A DNA stretch of 14,006 nucleotides from CAYUYV01 sp050331455 (GCA_050331455.1 JBHJGV010000063.1:1-14006); one strand, 5' to 3'; numbered from the stretch's first letter, positions 1 through 7,250 are shown. The notes: a model not told the origin generated them from the sequence alone. Numbers and translations: made by a program.

Positions 1-73
1 CCCCCCGCCGCCCCCGCCCCCCCCGGCGCCCCGCCCCGCGCCCGCGGCCGCGCGGCCCCCGCGCCCGGGGGCG
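1..73. other. Pure G/C low-complexity contig edge, probable artefact
   Basis: The first 73 bases contain no A or T and include several C-runs of five to eight. In the gspF frame they translate to a Pro/Arg-rich string that does not resemble the GspF region expected here. Most likely this is a low-quality read or contig end rather than biological sequence. Confidence 0.7.
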
Positions 74-566
74 TGCCCATGAGGGGTTTCGTCGGCGGGT
101 CGACCGTGCGCTGCTCGCCGTGCCCGTCATCGGCAAGCTCATGCGGGAGCTCCATGCCGCGCGTCTGGCGCGGACCCTTGCGGCCCTCGTGTCCAGCGGC
201 ACGCCGGTGCTGGAGGGTCTGTCGGCGGCGCGCAACACGGTGCGCAACTCGGTCATGCAGGAGGCCATCGCCGAGGCGGCGACCCAGGTGCGCGAGGGGG
301 CGGCCCTGTCGGCGGCTCTGCGCAAGACCCGGGCCTTCCCGCCGCTTGTGGTATATATGGCGGCCATGGGCGAGAAGAGCGGCCGGCTCGACGACATGCT
401 GACCAAGTCGGCCGACTATCTGGAGGCCGAGTTCGACGCCTTGACGGGAGCGGCGCTCAGCCTGCTGGAACCGCTGATCATCATCATCATGGGCGTGGTG
501 GTCGGGGCCATCGTCATGGCCATCCTGCTGCCCATCCTGCAATTCAATGCCGCCGCCCTGCTTTAG
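3..566 (+). CDS. gspF: T2SS inner-membrane platform protein GspF, C-terminal part
   Basis: GspF is the polytopic inner-membrane protein at the centre of the T2SS assembly platform, where it contacts the GspE ATPase and GspL/GspM. Only the second cytoplasmic domain and the last membrane segment are present. The phrase VPVIGKL followed by ARTLAALVSSGTPVLEGL is the classic GspF repeat-domain signature. The end carries a long hydrophobic helix (EPLIIIIMGVVVGAIVMAIL) and an LPILQFN-like tail typical of the family. The frame is open to the left edge, so the gene is 5'-truncated. Convincing GspF-like residues begin only near base 75 (FRRRVDRALLAVPVIG). Upstream of that the frame reads almost only Pro/Arg from pure G/C sequence and is probably a sequence artefact. 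The GTG at 120 is internal, not a start. It stops at 564-566, 40 nt before gspG. Confidence 0.9.
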   Translation, partial: PRRPRPPRRPAPRPRPRGPRARGRAHEGFRRRVDRALLAVPVIGKLMRELHAARLARTLAALVSSGTPVLEGLSAARNTVRNSVMQEAIAEAATQVREGAALSAALRKTRAFPPLVVYMAAMGEKSGRLDDMLTKSADYLEAEFDALTGAALSLLEPLIIIIMGVVVGAIVMAILLPILQFNAAALL

Positions 567-593
567 GGCCGGCGTCCGGGTCATGACGTCAAG

Positions 594-599
594 AAGGAG
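594..599 (+). promoter_or_regulatory. Strong Shine-Dalgarno fixing the gspG start
   Basis: AAGGAG lies 7 nt before the ATG at 607. It sets the gspG start there, which gives an unusually long prepilin leader of 26 residues. Confidence 0.75.
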
Positions 600-606
600 T
601 GGGTCC

Positions 607-1089
607 ATGGCGGACGATTTGAACACGGAACAGGGCGTGGACCGCCCCAGGCGGGCGGCACAGCGCCGGCGCGGCGAGACCGGGTTCTCCCTGGTCGAAT
701 TGATGGTGGTGATCGTGATCTTGGCGCTCCTGTCCACTTTCGTGGCGCTCAATGTGCTGCCGAATCAGGAAAAGGCCATGGTCGCCAAGGCCCAGTCCGA
801 TGTCAGCCGGCTTGACCAGGCCATCGAGCTTTACAAGCTCGACATGAACAGCTTCCCCAGCGTCGATCAGGGCCTCGAAGCCCTGGTAAGCCAGCCGGCG
901 GGCCTTGAGCGTCCCGAACGCTACCGCGAGGGCGGCTACATCAAAGGTCTGCCCACGGACCCCTGGGGCAATCCCTATCAGTACATCTATCCGGGCGAGA
1001 ATGGGACCTATGATATCTTCTCCATGGGAGCCGACGGCCGTCTGGGGGGGGAAGGTCTTGATGCGGATATTGGCAACTGGCGAAACTGA
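607..1089 (+). CDS. gspG: T2SS major pseudopilin GspG
   Basis: This is the major subunit of the periplasmic pseudopilus, processed by the prepilin peptidase GspO. The 160-residue product has a cleavage site at Gly26|Phe27 followed by SLVELMVVIVILALL, with the conserved Glu at mature position 5 (Glu31). The C-terminus has the hallmark GspG segment (LPTDPWGNPYQYIYPG, then a GADGRLGGEGLDADIGNW calcium-binding loop). The mature length of about 134 residues is normal. The ATG at 607 is preceded by AAGGAG, and upstream in-frame codons lack such a site. The leader (residues 1-26) is longer than the usual 6-10 residues and Arg-rich (RPRRAAQRRRGE). It follows gspF by 40 nt and overlaps gspH by 29 nt, so translation is likely coupled. 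Identification is secure. Confidence 0.97.
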   Translation: MADDLNTEQGVDRPRRAAQRRRGETGFSLVELMVVIVILALLSTFVALNVLPNQEKAMVAKAQSDVSRLDQAIELYKLDMNSFPSVDQGLEALVSQPAGLERPERYREGGYIKGLPTDPWGNPYQYIYPGENGTYDIFSMGADGRLGGEGLDADIGNWRN

Positions 1090-1639
1090 TCCGGCCGCTC
1101 CACGCAGGCGCGCCGCCCGGGCCGGGTTCTCCCTCGTCGAGCTCATGGCGGCGGTGGTCATTATCGGGCTCGCGGCCGGGGCCGTGGCAATGGTTCTGCC
1201 CTCGGGCGGGCCGACCCTCGAACAGGACGTGCGGCGCTTTGCCGGCGGGCTCGATCGCATCGCCCGGCACAGCGTGATGACCGGGCGCATGATCGGTCTG
1301 CGGATCGAACCGGAGGGTTACCGTGCCTATCGCCGCCGCCGCGGTGTCTGGGATCCCTTGACCGGGGACGACGCCGCCGGAGACTGGCGCAAGGGCACCC
1401 GGGTAACGGTGGGGCAGGGTGCCCAAATCCGCCGTGAACCGATCAGTAGGCGCGACAAGGCCACCCGGGAAAAGCAGGGCCGGAAAAAGCAGGGCGTCAG
1501 TCCCCAGATCCGCTTCGATCCCCTCGGCATGGGCACGCCGTTCTGGCTGCGTTTCGAGAGGGGCACCGAGGCGGTCATCGTGCAGAGCAATGGCGACGGG
1601 AGCATCGAGATGGTGGAGGCCGCCGATGGGCCGCGCTGA
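1061..1639 (+). CDS. gspH: T2SS minor pseudopilin GspH
   Basis: GspH is a minor pseudopilin placed near the tip of the T2SS pseudopilus. The 192-residue product has a prepilin site at Gly22|Phe23 followed by SLVELMAAVVIIGLAAG, with Glu27 at mature position 5. The body is beta-rich, consistent with the GspH fold (RMIGLRIEPEGYRAY; RFDPLGMGTPFWLRF; a glycine-rich C-terminus). The ATG at 1061 has GAAGG 5 nt upstream and lies inside the last 29 nt of gspG in another frame. Its position between gspG and gspI fits the canonical gene order. Residues 121-148 form an Arg/Lys-rich insertion containing a codon-aligned tandem repeat (REKQG RKKQG, bases 1466-1495). The 22-residue leader is long and Arg-rich. 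The assignment rests on the prepilin motif and gene order more than on strong sequence hallmarks. Confidence 0.9.
   Translation: MRILATGETDPAAPRRRAARAGFSLVELMAAVVIIGLAAGAVAMVLPSGGPTLEQDVRRFAGGLDRIARHSVMTGRMIGLRIEPEGYRAYRRRRGVWDPLTGDDAAGDWRKGTRVTVGQGAQIRREPISRRDKATREKQGRKKQGVSPQIRFDPLGMGTPFWLRFERGTEAVIVQSNGDGSIEMVEAADGPR
1466..1495 (+). repeat. 15-bp tandem duplication inside gspH
   Basis: Two adjacent 15-base units (1466-1480 and 1481-1495) differ at one base, G versus A. Each is exactly five codons in the gspH frame, giving REKQG then RKKQG. This looks like a recent in-frame slippage duplication in a polybasic loop. Confidence 0.85.
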
Positions 1640-2057
1640 AGCGCCGAAGGACGCGGGCACAGGTCCATTGACCGCGCCGCCGCAGGAATGCCGCGGCGAA
1701 GGGGGAATGACCCTGCTCGAGGTGCTCGTGGCCCTCACTGTTTTCAGCCTTGCGGTGCTGGCCCATCTGTCCCTCCAGACCGAAAATGTCCGTGCCGTGG
1801 GGGCCATCGAGGAAAAGATCCTGGCCCAGATCGTGGCGGACAATGTCCTGGCCGAAGCCCTGGGCACGGCGGAGCCGCTCAGGCCGGGCCGGCTGCGCGG
1901 CGAGATGGCGCTCGCCGACCGGACCTGGGTCTGGACCCGCCAGGTGCGGCCCACGGACAATCAGGTGATGTGGCGCGTGGATGTCGCCGTGCGCAGCGCC
2001 GATGCGGGCGATGGTCGGGAGAGCGCCTTTTTGAGCGGATTTCGGAGGATCCGATGA
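1626..2057 (+). CDS. gspI: T2SS minor pseudopilin GspI
   Basis: GspI nucleates the GspI-J-K tip complex of the pseudopilus. The 143-residue product has a prepilin site at Gly27|Met28 followed by TLLEVLVALTVFSLAVLA, with Glu32 at mature position 5. After it comes the typical GspI pattern (a SLQTENVRAV helix, IVADNVLAEAL, and a W-x-W-x-x-x-V strand at TWVWTRQV). The start at ATG 1626 has TGGAGG upstream (1612-1618) and overlaps the end of gspH by 14 nt. The only other nearby ATG (1707) encodes the first mature residue and cannot be the start. The 26-residue segment before the cleavage Gly is long for this family. It shares an ATGA overlap with gspJ. Identification is firm from motif, size and order. 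Confidence 0.93.
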   Translation: MGRAEAPKDAGTGPLTAPPQECRGEGGMTLLEVLVALTVFSLAVLAHLSLQTENVRAVGAIEEKILAQIVADNVLAEALGTAEPLRPGRLRGEMALADRTWVWTRQVRPTDNQVMWRVDVAVRSADAGDGRESAFLSGFRRIR

Positions 2058-2671
2058 CCGCTCCGGTCGAACGCGGCTTCACCCTGCTGGAGATGCTGGT
2101 GGCGCTGTTCATCTTTTCCCTGATCGCCGGCGCCGGCGCGGCCGTCCTGTCCTCCGGCCTGCGCTCCAAGGAAACGCTGGAGGCGCGGCGTAGCCGTTTC
2201 GACGACCTGGCCCTGGCCCATAGCATTCTGAAATCGGACTTTCTGCATCTGGTGAACCGGCCCATGCGTCTCGGGCGTGGGCGCTCGGACCGGATCGGCT
2301 TCACGGGCGGTGATTTCGGCCGGGACGAGCCGGTGCTGCGCTTTGTCCGGGCCGGCTGGACCAACCCCGATTTTGCCGAGCCACGGGCCAGCCTCCAGTC
2401 GGTCGAATACCATTTCGATGGGGCCGCTCTGACGCGCAAGGGCTATGACCGGCTGGACCCGGCGGAAGAAACGCCGGCGCGCACGCGCCTCGTCCTGTCG
2501 GACGTGTCGTCACTGGCCTTCACATTCTATGACAATGGGATGTGGGCGGAACAATGGTTCGGCGGAAACAACGGCTCGTCGCGCCTGCCGCCCCTGGTTG
2601 CCCTGGAGATGGACGTGTCCGGCGTTGGGCCGGTCCGTTTTGTCTTTCGCACATCGGAGCCAGTCGAATGA
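2054..2671 (+). CDS. gspJ: T2SS minor pseudopilin GspJ
   Basis: GspJ is the middle subunit of the GspI-J-K tip complex. The 205-residue product has a short conventional leader with cleavage at Gly8|Phe9, then TLLEMLVALFIFSLIAGA with Glu13 at mature position 5. The body contains the family hallmark RFVRAGWTNPDF followed by RASLQSVEYHFDG, and an FTFYDNGMWAEQW strand near the C-terminus. The start ATG at 2054 forms an ATGA overlap with the gspI stop, with CGGAGG just upstream (2043-2048). The end forms another ATGA overlap with gspK. The length is typical. The gene is intact and unambiguous. Confidence 0.96.
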   Translation: MTAPVERGFTLLEMLVALFIFSLIAGAGAAVLSSGLRSKETLEARRSRFDDLALAHSILKSDFLHLVNRPMRLGRGRSDRIGFTGGDFGRDEPVLRFVRAGWTNPDFAEPRASLQSVEYHFDGAALTRKGYDRLDPAEETPARTRLVLSDVSSLAFTFYDNGMWAEQWFGGNNGSSRLPPLVALEMDVSGVGPVRFVFRTSEPVE

Positions 2672-3693
2672 GGGAAAGGCGCCATGCGATGGCGGGGCAG
2701 GACCCCGGGGCGACCGAGCGGGCCCAGGGCAGCGTCCTTGTGACGGTGCTGCTCCTCGTCAGTGTCCTGTCGGTGCTCGCGGTCGCGGTGATGGACGATA
2801 TCGGCTACGGCATCAAGCTTGCGGGCAATCGCGGCGATGCGGCGCGGGCCCAGGCCTTTGCGTTGGGGGCGGAGGATCTGGCGGTGACCCTGCTCGAGGC
2901 TGCCACCAGGGCACGGCCCGACCGAAACACACTTCAGGAGCCGTGGGCCCAGGGGCCCCTGATGTTTCCGCTCGATGACGGGTTCATGCGGGCCACCGTG
3001 TCCGACGCCAGCAATTGTTTCAACGTGAACAGCCTTGTCGATGGCCGCGTGGGCGAGGCGCTCCAGGCCCGTTCGGAAGCGGTCGAGCGGTACAAGAGAC
3101 TGCTCGAGGCCCTTGAGTTCAATGACGACGAGCAGACGGCCCTTGCGAATGCGCTGGTGGACTGGATCGACACGGACGGCACGGCGCGCAACCAGGGGGC
3201 GGAGGATTACCATTACCTGGGGCTGGATCCGCCTTACCGGGCGGCGAATGGGCTTGTTGCGGATGTCACGGAGCTGCGGGCCCTGCGCGGTTATACGGTG
3301 CCGGTTTTCCGCGTCATCGCCCGCTTTGTCTGTGCCCATGAGACCACGGCGGACAGCAAGATCAACGTGAACACCCTGCGGGAGGCGGACGCGCCGCTGC
3401 TGGTAATGCTCGCCGGTCCGGCCCTGGGCGTGGAGAATGCGCGGGAGCTGATCCGTCAGCGGTCGCCCGACGGGTATGGCGATCTCGATCTCTTCTTCCT
3501 GGAGGCTGAGGCCCTCGGCACGGCACCCTTCCCCGAGACGTCCCGCAGGCTGGTTTCCTTGAAGACAGATGTGTTTGATCTTAAAGTCCTCGTCGTGGTC
3601 GGTGACATGGAGGCGCAACTCCATTCCTTGCTGCGCCGGAGCAGCGCGGGCACCTTCGCTGTGGCGGCGCGGCGTTCTGGAGAAGCCCTGTGA
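2668..3693 (+). CDS. gspK: T2SS minor pseudopilin GspK (pseudopilus cap)
   Basis: GspK caps the pseudopilus tip. The 341-residue product has the expected large size for GspK, an N-terminal hydrophobic helix (VLVTVLLLVSVLSVLAVAVM, residues 23-42) after a probable cleavage Gly21|Ser22, and Thr26 instead of Glu at mature position 5. Absence of that Glu is a known GspK trait. Conserved blocks follow: DASNCFNVNSLV (113-124), the metal-binding region ALVDWIDTDGTA with GAEDYHYLGL (162-186), and KINVNTLREA (231-240). Cys117 and Cys222 could pair. ATG 2668 overlaps the gspJ stop as ATGA, with GGAG about 9 nt upstream; Met8 (2689) is a possible alternative. It overlaps gspL by GTGA. Confidence 0.96.
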   Translation: MRERRHAMAGQDPGATERAQGSVLVTVLLLVSVLSVLAVAVMDDIGYGIKLAGNRGDAARAQAFALGAEDLAVTLLEAATRARPDRNTLQEPWAQGPLMFPLDDGFMRATVSDASNCFNVNSLVDGRVGEALQARSEAVERYKRLLEALEFNDDEQTALANALVDWIDTDGTARNQGAEDYHYLGLDPPYRAANGLVADVTELRALRGYTVPVFRVIARFVCAHETTADSKINVNTLREADAPLLVMLAGPALGVENARELIRQRSPDGYGDLDLFFLEAEALGTAPFPETSRRLVSLKTDVFDLKVLVVVGDMEAQLHSLLRRSSAGTFAVAARRSGEAL

Positions 3694-4976
3694 GCGAGAC
3701 TCTCATCCTACAATTGGCGACGGCCCTGCAATTGGGAACGGCGATGACGGGCGAGCCGTCGTCGGCGGAGGGCGCCGAGCCGTGTTCGGCCCGTGTCGGC
3801 GCGGTGTCCTGGGTGCTCGTGCGGGACAATGCGGTCGCGGCGTCGGGCCGTCTCGATGGGCCGGAAGGGCTTGCGGCGCTCGCCGAGACCCATGGCGAGG
3901 TCGACCGGATCCTGGCGGTGGTGCCGGGCACGGATGTGGGAGTCCACCGGGCAACCGTACCCTCGCGGCGCGAAGGGGAGGCGCGCACCGCTGCCCCCTT
4001 CGTGATCGAAGATGATCTGGCCGTCGATCCCGAAGATGTCCATGTGGCTCTCGGCCCGGCGAACGAGACCGGCGCGCGGCTGCTGCTTGTGGCCGATCAC
4101 GGACGCATGGCGGTCTGGCGCCAGGCCCTCGCCCCCTTTGCCGGCCTGCCGGTCGATCTCGTTCCCGAAACGCTGGCTTTTCCGTGTGCCGACGAAGGCG
4201 CCGTCCTGGTGGATCGCGGCGCCCATGTGCTGGTCCTGGCCGGGGCGTCGAAAGCGGTTGCGGTCGATACGGATCTTCTGCCCCTTTTGCTGCCTGGTCT
4301 TCTTGAGGGGGTGCCGCCGTCCTCGCCCCTTTGTGTGTATGGTCAGGACCCGGCAGCGTTGATTGGAGAAGGCGCGTCGGGCCGGACGCTTGTCGCGGAA
4401 GCGGCGCTCGACGACACCGCCTTCCTCGCCCGGTGTGCAGACCCAGCGCGCGCATCTGTATCGCTGCTCCAGGGGCCTTACAAACTGCGGGGGCGCTGGA
4501 CCGTACAGCCGGCGCTGTGGGGCCGGGCTGCGGCGCTGGCGGCCTGCGCCGTTCTGGTGCTGGTCGGGATCGAGGCGTCCGAGGCGGCCCGCCTTTCGGC
4601 CCGGGCCGACCGCCTGCACCGGCAGACGGAAGCCGTGTTCCGGGAGGCCTTTCCCGATGTGCGCCGGATCGTGAACCCCCGTGCACAGATGAAAAGTCGC
4701 CTGAAGGATCTGGGGGCCGGGTCGGCTGATCCCTTCCTGTCCCTGACCGCGGTCCTGTTCCGGGGCCTGGAGGCCCTGCCGGCGGTCGAGATACGCGACT
4801 TACGCTATTATGCGGAGCGCGGCGAGCTCGGGGTCAGTGTCACGTATCAGGATTACGGCGATCTGGAGCGCCTGAAGGCCGCCGTCACCGGCGCAGGGGG
4901 GCGTTTCTCCGAGGGCGGATCGCGTCAGCAGGGAGGCCGGATCGTCGGTGACGTGACCATCGGGCTCCTGCGATGA
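3690..4976 (+). CDS. gspL: T2SS assembly platform protein GspL
   Basis: GspL links the cytoplasmic ATPase GspE to the inner-membrane platform and pairs with GspM. The 428-residue product has an actin-like cytoplasmic domain (about 1-260) including the family block AAPFVIEDDLAVDPEDVHVA (101-120). A juxtamembrane SLLQGPYKLRGRW motif (258-270) follows, then one membrane helix (about 277-296) and a small periplasmic ferredoxin-like domain (about 320-428, with the FPDVRRIVNPRAQMKSRL block at 321-338). The start is GTG at 3690, overlapping the gspK stop as GTGA, with GGAGAA upstream inside gspK. The stop TGA at 4974-4976 overlaps an ATG that opens an 11-codon frame leading into gspM. The N-terminus is more divergent than the rest, but length and domain order are normal. 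Confidence 0.94.
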   Translation: MSETLILQLATALQLGTAMTGEPSSAEGAEPCSARVGAVSWVLVRDNAVAASGRLDGPEGLAALAETHGEVDRILAVVPGTDVGVHRATVPSRREGEARTAAPFVIEDDLAVDPEDVHVALGPANETGARLLLVADHGRMAVWRQALAPFAGLPVDLVPETLAFPCADEGAVLVDRGAHVLVLAGASKAVAVDTDLLPLLLPGLLEGVPPSSPLCVYGQDPAALIGEGASGRTLVAEAALDDTAFLARCADPARASVSLLQGPYKLRGRWTVQPALWGRAAALAACAVLVLVGIEASEAARLSARADRLHRQTEAVFREAFPDVRRIVNPRAQMKSRLKDLGAGSADPFLSLTAVLFRGLEALPAVEIRDLRYYAERGELGVSVTYQDYGDLERLKAAVTGAGGRFSEGGSRQQGGRIVGDVTIGLLR

Positions 4977-5008
4977 CCAGGATGGCGAAGGGGGACGGAG
5001 CGCCATGA
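4973..5008 (+). other. Possible 11-codon translational relay between gspL and gspM
   Basis: An ATG at 4973 overlaps the gspL stop (ATGA). It opens the frame MTRMAKGDGAP, whose TGA (5006-5008) overlaps the gspM ATG (ATGA again). It could carry ribosomes across the only gap inside the L-M-N run. A frame this short can arise by chance, and gspM also has its own GGAG. Confidence 0.25.
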
Positions 5009-5511
5009 CGTGGTGGACTCAGCGGACGGCCCGTGAGCGCGTGATGATCGCGGCCATGGGCAGCGTGATGGTGGTGTTCATCGCCTACCAATTCGTTTAT
5101 GTGCCCCTGGTCGATTATCGGCAGACGGCCGAACGCCGTGCCCACAGCGCCGAGGCGCTCTACCGTGAGGTGGCCCGCGGCGCGGCGCAGGTCGCGGCGC
5201 TGCGTGAAACAGTCGAGACCCGCCCGGCCCGGCCGGCAGGGGCGACCATGCGTAAGACCGTGACCGTCTCCGCCTACAAAGCCCAGATCACGATCACGCG
5301 GCTGGAGCCCCAGTCGGACGGTCTGGGTGTGTGGATCAACGACGTGGCCATCCGGGATCTGCACACCTGGATCGGCGTGCTGTCGAGCGATCACGGCATA
5401 ACCGTCCGCCGGGCGACGATCAGCCGGCCGACGGATCGCAGCGGCGCGGATGCCCAAGCGCCGGCGGTCGTGCGGGCCCAGCTCCTGTTCGCGGAAGGAG
5501 ACAACCGGTGA
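5005..5511 (+). CDS. gspM: T2SS assembly platform protein GspM
   Basis: GspM is the bitopic inner-membrane partner of GspL. The 168-residue product has a short cytoplasmic N-terminus (TARERVMI), one membrane helix (about 13-36), a helical stretch likely to be coiled (37-72), and a C-terminal alpha/beta region (about 86-165; VSAYKAQITITRLEP and LHTWIGVLSSDHGITVRRATI), as expected for the GspM ferredoxin-like fold. ATG 5005 has ACGGAG immediately upstream (4995-5000). The gene lies 28 nt after gspL, the only gap between gspG and gspN, and ends in a GTGA overlap with gspN. GspM sequences are poorly conserved, so the call depends on topology, size and position between gspL and gspN. Confidence 0.92.
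   Translation: MTWWTQRTARERVMIAAMGSVMVVFIAYQFVYVPLVDYRQTAERRAHSAEALYREVARGAAQVAALRETVETRPARPAGATMRKTVTVSAYKAQITITRLEPQSDGLGVWINDVAIRDLHTWIGVLSSDHGITVRRATISRPTDRSGADAQAPAVVRAQLLFAEGDNR
5495..5500 (+). promoter_or_regulatory. Shine-Dalgarno fixing the GTG start of gspN
   Basis: AAGGAG lies 7 nt before GTG 5508. Together with the GTGA overlap it supports a GTG rather than an upstream start for gspN. Confidence 0.7.
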
Positions 5512-6251
5512 GGCTTTTCCTGCTTGTCCTCGTCTTTGTGGTGGCGCTTGGCGGCTTCCTGGCCGCCTCGGTCCCCCTGGCGAGCGTTCTGCCCCTGGCG
5601 GCCAAGGCGGGGCTCGATTTGCGCTATTCGGAGGCGACCGGAACGATTTGGGGCGGGCGCATCCTGGATGCCCGTGCCGGCAATCGGGATCTCGGCATCG
5701 TGGATGTGGCCCTTGCCCCGGCGCCGCTCCTTAGGGGCACGGTGTCGGTCTCCTGGCGGGCCCGGGGCGGCGATCTCGAAGGGGCAGGGCGCATCCGGCG
5801 CGCGGTGTCCGGCGCGGTGACCCTGGAGCGAACGGTCATCCAGGCGGAGTTGGCGCGCTTTGAGACCTGGACGCCCATGGACGGGCCCTTCGAGGCCCGG
5901 CTGTCCCGCGTGACATTCGCCCCTGCCGGATGCCAGGCCGCCGACGGGACTCTCGAAGCGCGGCCGCGGATTTTGCTTCGGGGCAAGCCGGTTCCCGCGC
6001 CGGACCTTGCCGGTGCCGTGGTCTGTGACGGGCCGGCCCTGGTCCTGCCGCTGGAGGGCAAGGACGCGTCAGGCGGTGTCGATATTGCAATCCGATTGTT
6101 CCCGAACGGGACCTATTCGGCGCGGCTGGCGGTTGAAACGCAGAACAAGGACCTCAGGGCGGCCATGGAAACCATGGGCTTTGAGCGCAAGGTTTCAGGT
6201 CATGAGTTTGTTCAGGATGGTCAATGGGGCCCTGGCACGGGACGGCGCTAA
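5508..6251 (+). CDS. gspN: T2SS protein GspN
   Basis: GspN is a T2SS component present in a subset of systems, anchored in the inner membrane with a periplasmic beta-rich domain. Its exact role is not settled. The 247-residue product has an N-terminal hydrophobic anchor (residues 1-23) and the family signature SEATGTIWGGRI (41-52), followed by repeated beta-strand-like stretches. Cys142 and Cys173 could form a disulfide. GTG 5508 is chosen because it overlaps the gspM stop as GTGA and sits 7 nt after AAGGAG (5495-5500). An upstream reading in the same frame would only overlap gspM out of frame. It is the last recognised gsp gene, and 31 nt separate it from the lipoprotein gene. Confidence 0.9.
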   Translation: MRLFLLVLVFVVALGGFLAASVPLASVLPLAAKAGLDLRYSEATGTIWGGRILDARAGNRDLGIVDVALAPAPLLRGTVSVSWRARGGDLEGAGRIRRAVSGAVTLERTVIQAELARFETWTPMDGPFEARLSRVTFAPAGCQAADGTLEARPRILLRGKPVPAPDLAGAVVCDGPALVLPLEGKDASGGVDIAIRLFPNGTYSARLAVETQNKDLRAAMETMGFERKVSGHEFVQDGQWGPGTGRR

Positions 6252-6282
6252 GGGGCGTGGATCGCGCAGCGAAACCGCGCCC

Positions 6283-7119
6283 ATGATCAGACCGGGTTTT
6301 TGGATCGCGGCAGGCCTTGGCGTGTGGCTTGGCGCCTGTGGGGGAGGGCCCGATCCGTCCGGCCGCACCCGAACCGGGGACGATCCGGCGCGCAGCGGCG
6401 AAAGCGCCGTGCTTCAGGCCCTGCTGACCGATCCAACGGCACCGCCCCCGCAATCCCAGCCGAACCGAAGAGCCCAGACCGGCGATGCGCCGCAACGCAT
6501 CGTGGCGCCGACACCGTCTCCAGCATCCGCCCCGTCAGGGCAGCGTGCATCGACAGCGGCTCGTCCTCCGCAGGTGGCTCCGGCCATGACCCCGTCAGCG
6601 CCCGTCGAGCCCGCTCGCCCCGCGACACCGTCCGTCCCGAACCGCTCCCGGGTCGAGCCATCCACAGAGCCGCCGCCGGGGGCGCCAGGGGATGTGCCCA
6701 CAAAGGTGAGCCCGGCGCGAGACGGCACCGATCTTGCCGCGCGGGTAGGGGATCTGCCGCCCCAGACGCTCGAAGCGGGCATGTGTGCCATGTGGCTGTT
6801 CCGCCGGCAGCAGGACTCCAAGCCGGTGTTTTTCAGCCGCAGCCTGCGGGGGCCGGCACGGATGGTCCTTGACGGCACCCAGGTCACCCTCGACCGCGTC
6901 GCCTCCAAGGGGCGGGATTTCGCGGGCATTCGGGAGAGCCAGACCTTTTCCTACGGCGGCACCACCATTCAGGTGGATGTGCAGATTGAAAAGACCGCGC
7001 GCATCATTGACGGCGCCGAGGTGCCCCGGGGCCGGCTTCGGCTTGAGGACAGGGCCGGCTGGTCCTTTGTGATCCCCGTCTATGGCTTGATCGGGTGCCA
7101 GACCCGGGAAGCCGGCTGA
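6283..7119 (+). CDS. Lipoprotein with proline-rich linker, unknown C-terminal domain
   Basis: I do not recognise a named family. The 278-residue product starts with a clear lipoprotein signal: a hydrophobic stretch ending in the lipobox LGAC, so Cys19 would be the lipidated residue. Residues 20-165 are rich in Pro, Ala, Ser and Arg and look like a flexible periplasmic spacer. Residues 160-273 form a compact, beta-rich domain beginning GMCAMWLFRRQ and ending GWSFVIPVYGLIGCQ. Its two cysteines (168 and 272) bracket the fold and could form a disulfide. ATG 6283 is chosen because it puts the lipobox at the normal distance; an in-frame ATG at 6202 would give an overlong leader. It lies 31 nt after gspN on the same strand, so it is probably co-transcribed. 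A tethered T2SS accessory role is inference only. Confidence 0.8.
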   Translation: MIRPGFWIAAGLGVWLGACGGGPDPSGRTRTGDDPARSGESAVLQALLTDPTAPPPQSQPNRRAQTGDAPQRIVAPTPSPASAPSGQRASTAARPPQVAPAMTPSAPVEPARPATPSVPNRSRVEPSTEPPPGAPGDVPTKVSPARDGTDLAARVGDLPPQTLEAGMCAMWLFRRQQDSKPVFFSRSLRGPARMVLDGTQVTLDRVASKGRDFAGIRESQTFSYGGTTIQVDVQIEKTARIIDGAEVPRGRLRLEDRAGWSFVIPVYGLIGCQTREAG

Positions 7120-7250
7120 AGACCTTGTCTTTACGACATAGTTGCGCGGCGCGAGGCGGAAGACCTCACCCCTGAAGCCATTGCCCGGATAGGACGTTTG
7201 GGCGACACTGACGCCATGGGGGACGTCCGCGGCAACGGCGCAAAGCAACA
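7120..7250. other. Gap between lipoprotein and barrel genes
   Basis: These 131 nt hold no + strand gene, no clear terminator and no convincing promoter. The minus strand is open here and reads with high third-position GC, but it runs into the antisense of the lipoprotein gene, so I do not call a gene. Confidence 0.5.

Noticed and set aside
120..566. GTG at 120 as the true start of a short protein
   Set aside because: The same frame continues upstream with GspF-like residues (FRRRVDRALLA), so this is the truncated 3' part of gspF.
2527..3624. Long open frame on the minus strand across gspJ-gspK
   Set aside because: It is fully antisense to two well-supported genes, has no recognisable domain or ribosome site, and such frames are expected in high-GC DNA. 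The same holds for minus-strand frames at 941-1960, 3703-4686 and 10308-11375.
6202..6282. Upstream in-frame start for the lipoprotein gene (ATG 6202, with AAGG before it)
   Set aside because: It would put 45 residues before the lipobox Cys, too long for a lipoprotein signal. ATG 6283 gives a normal signal peptide.
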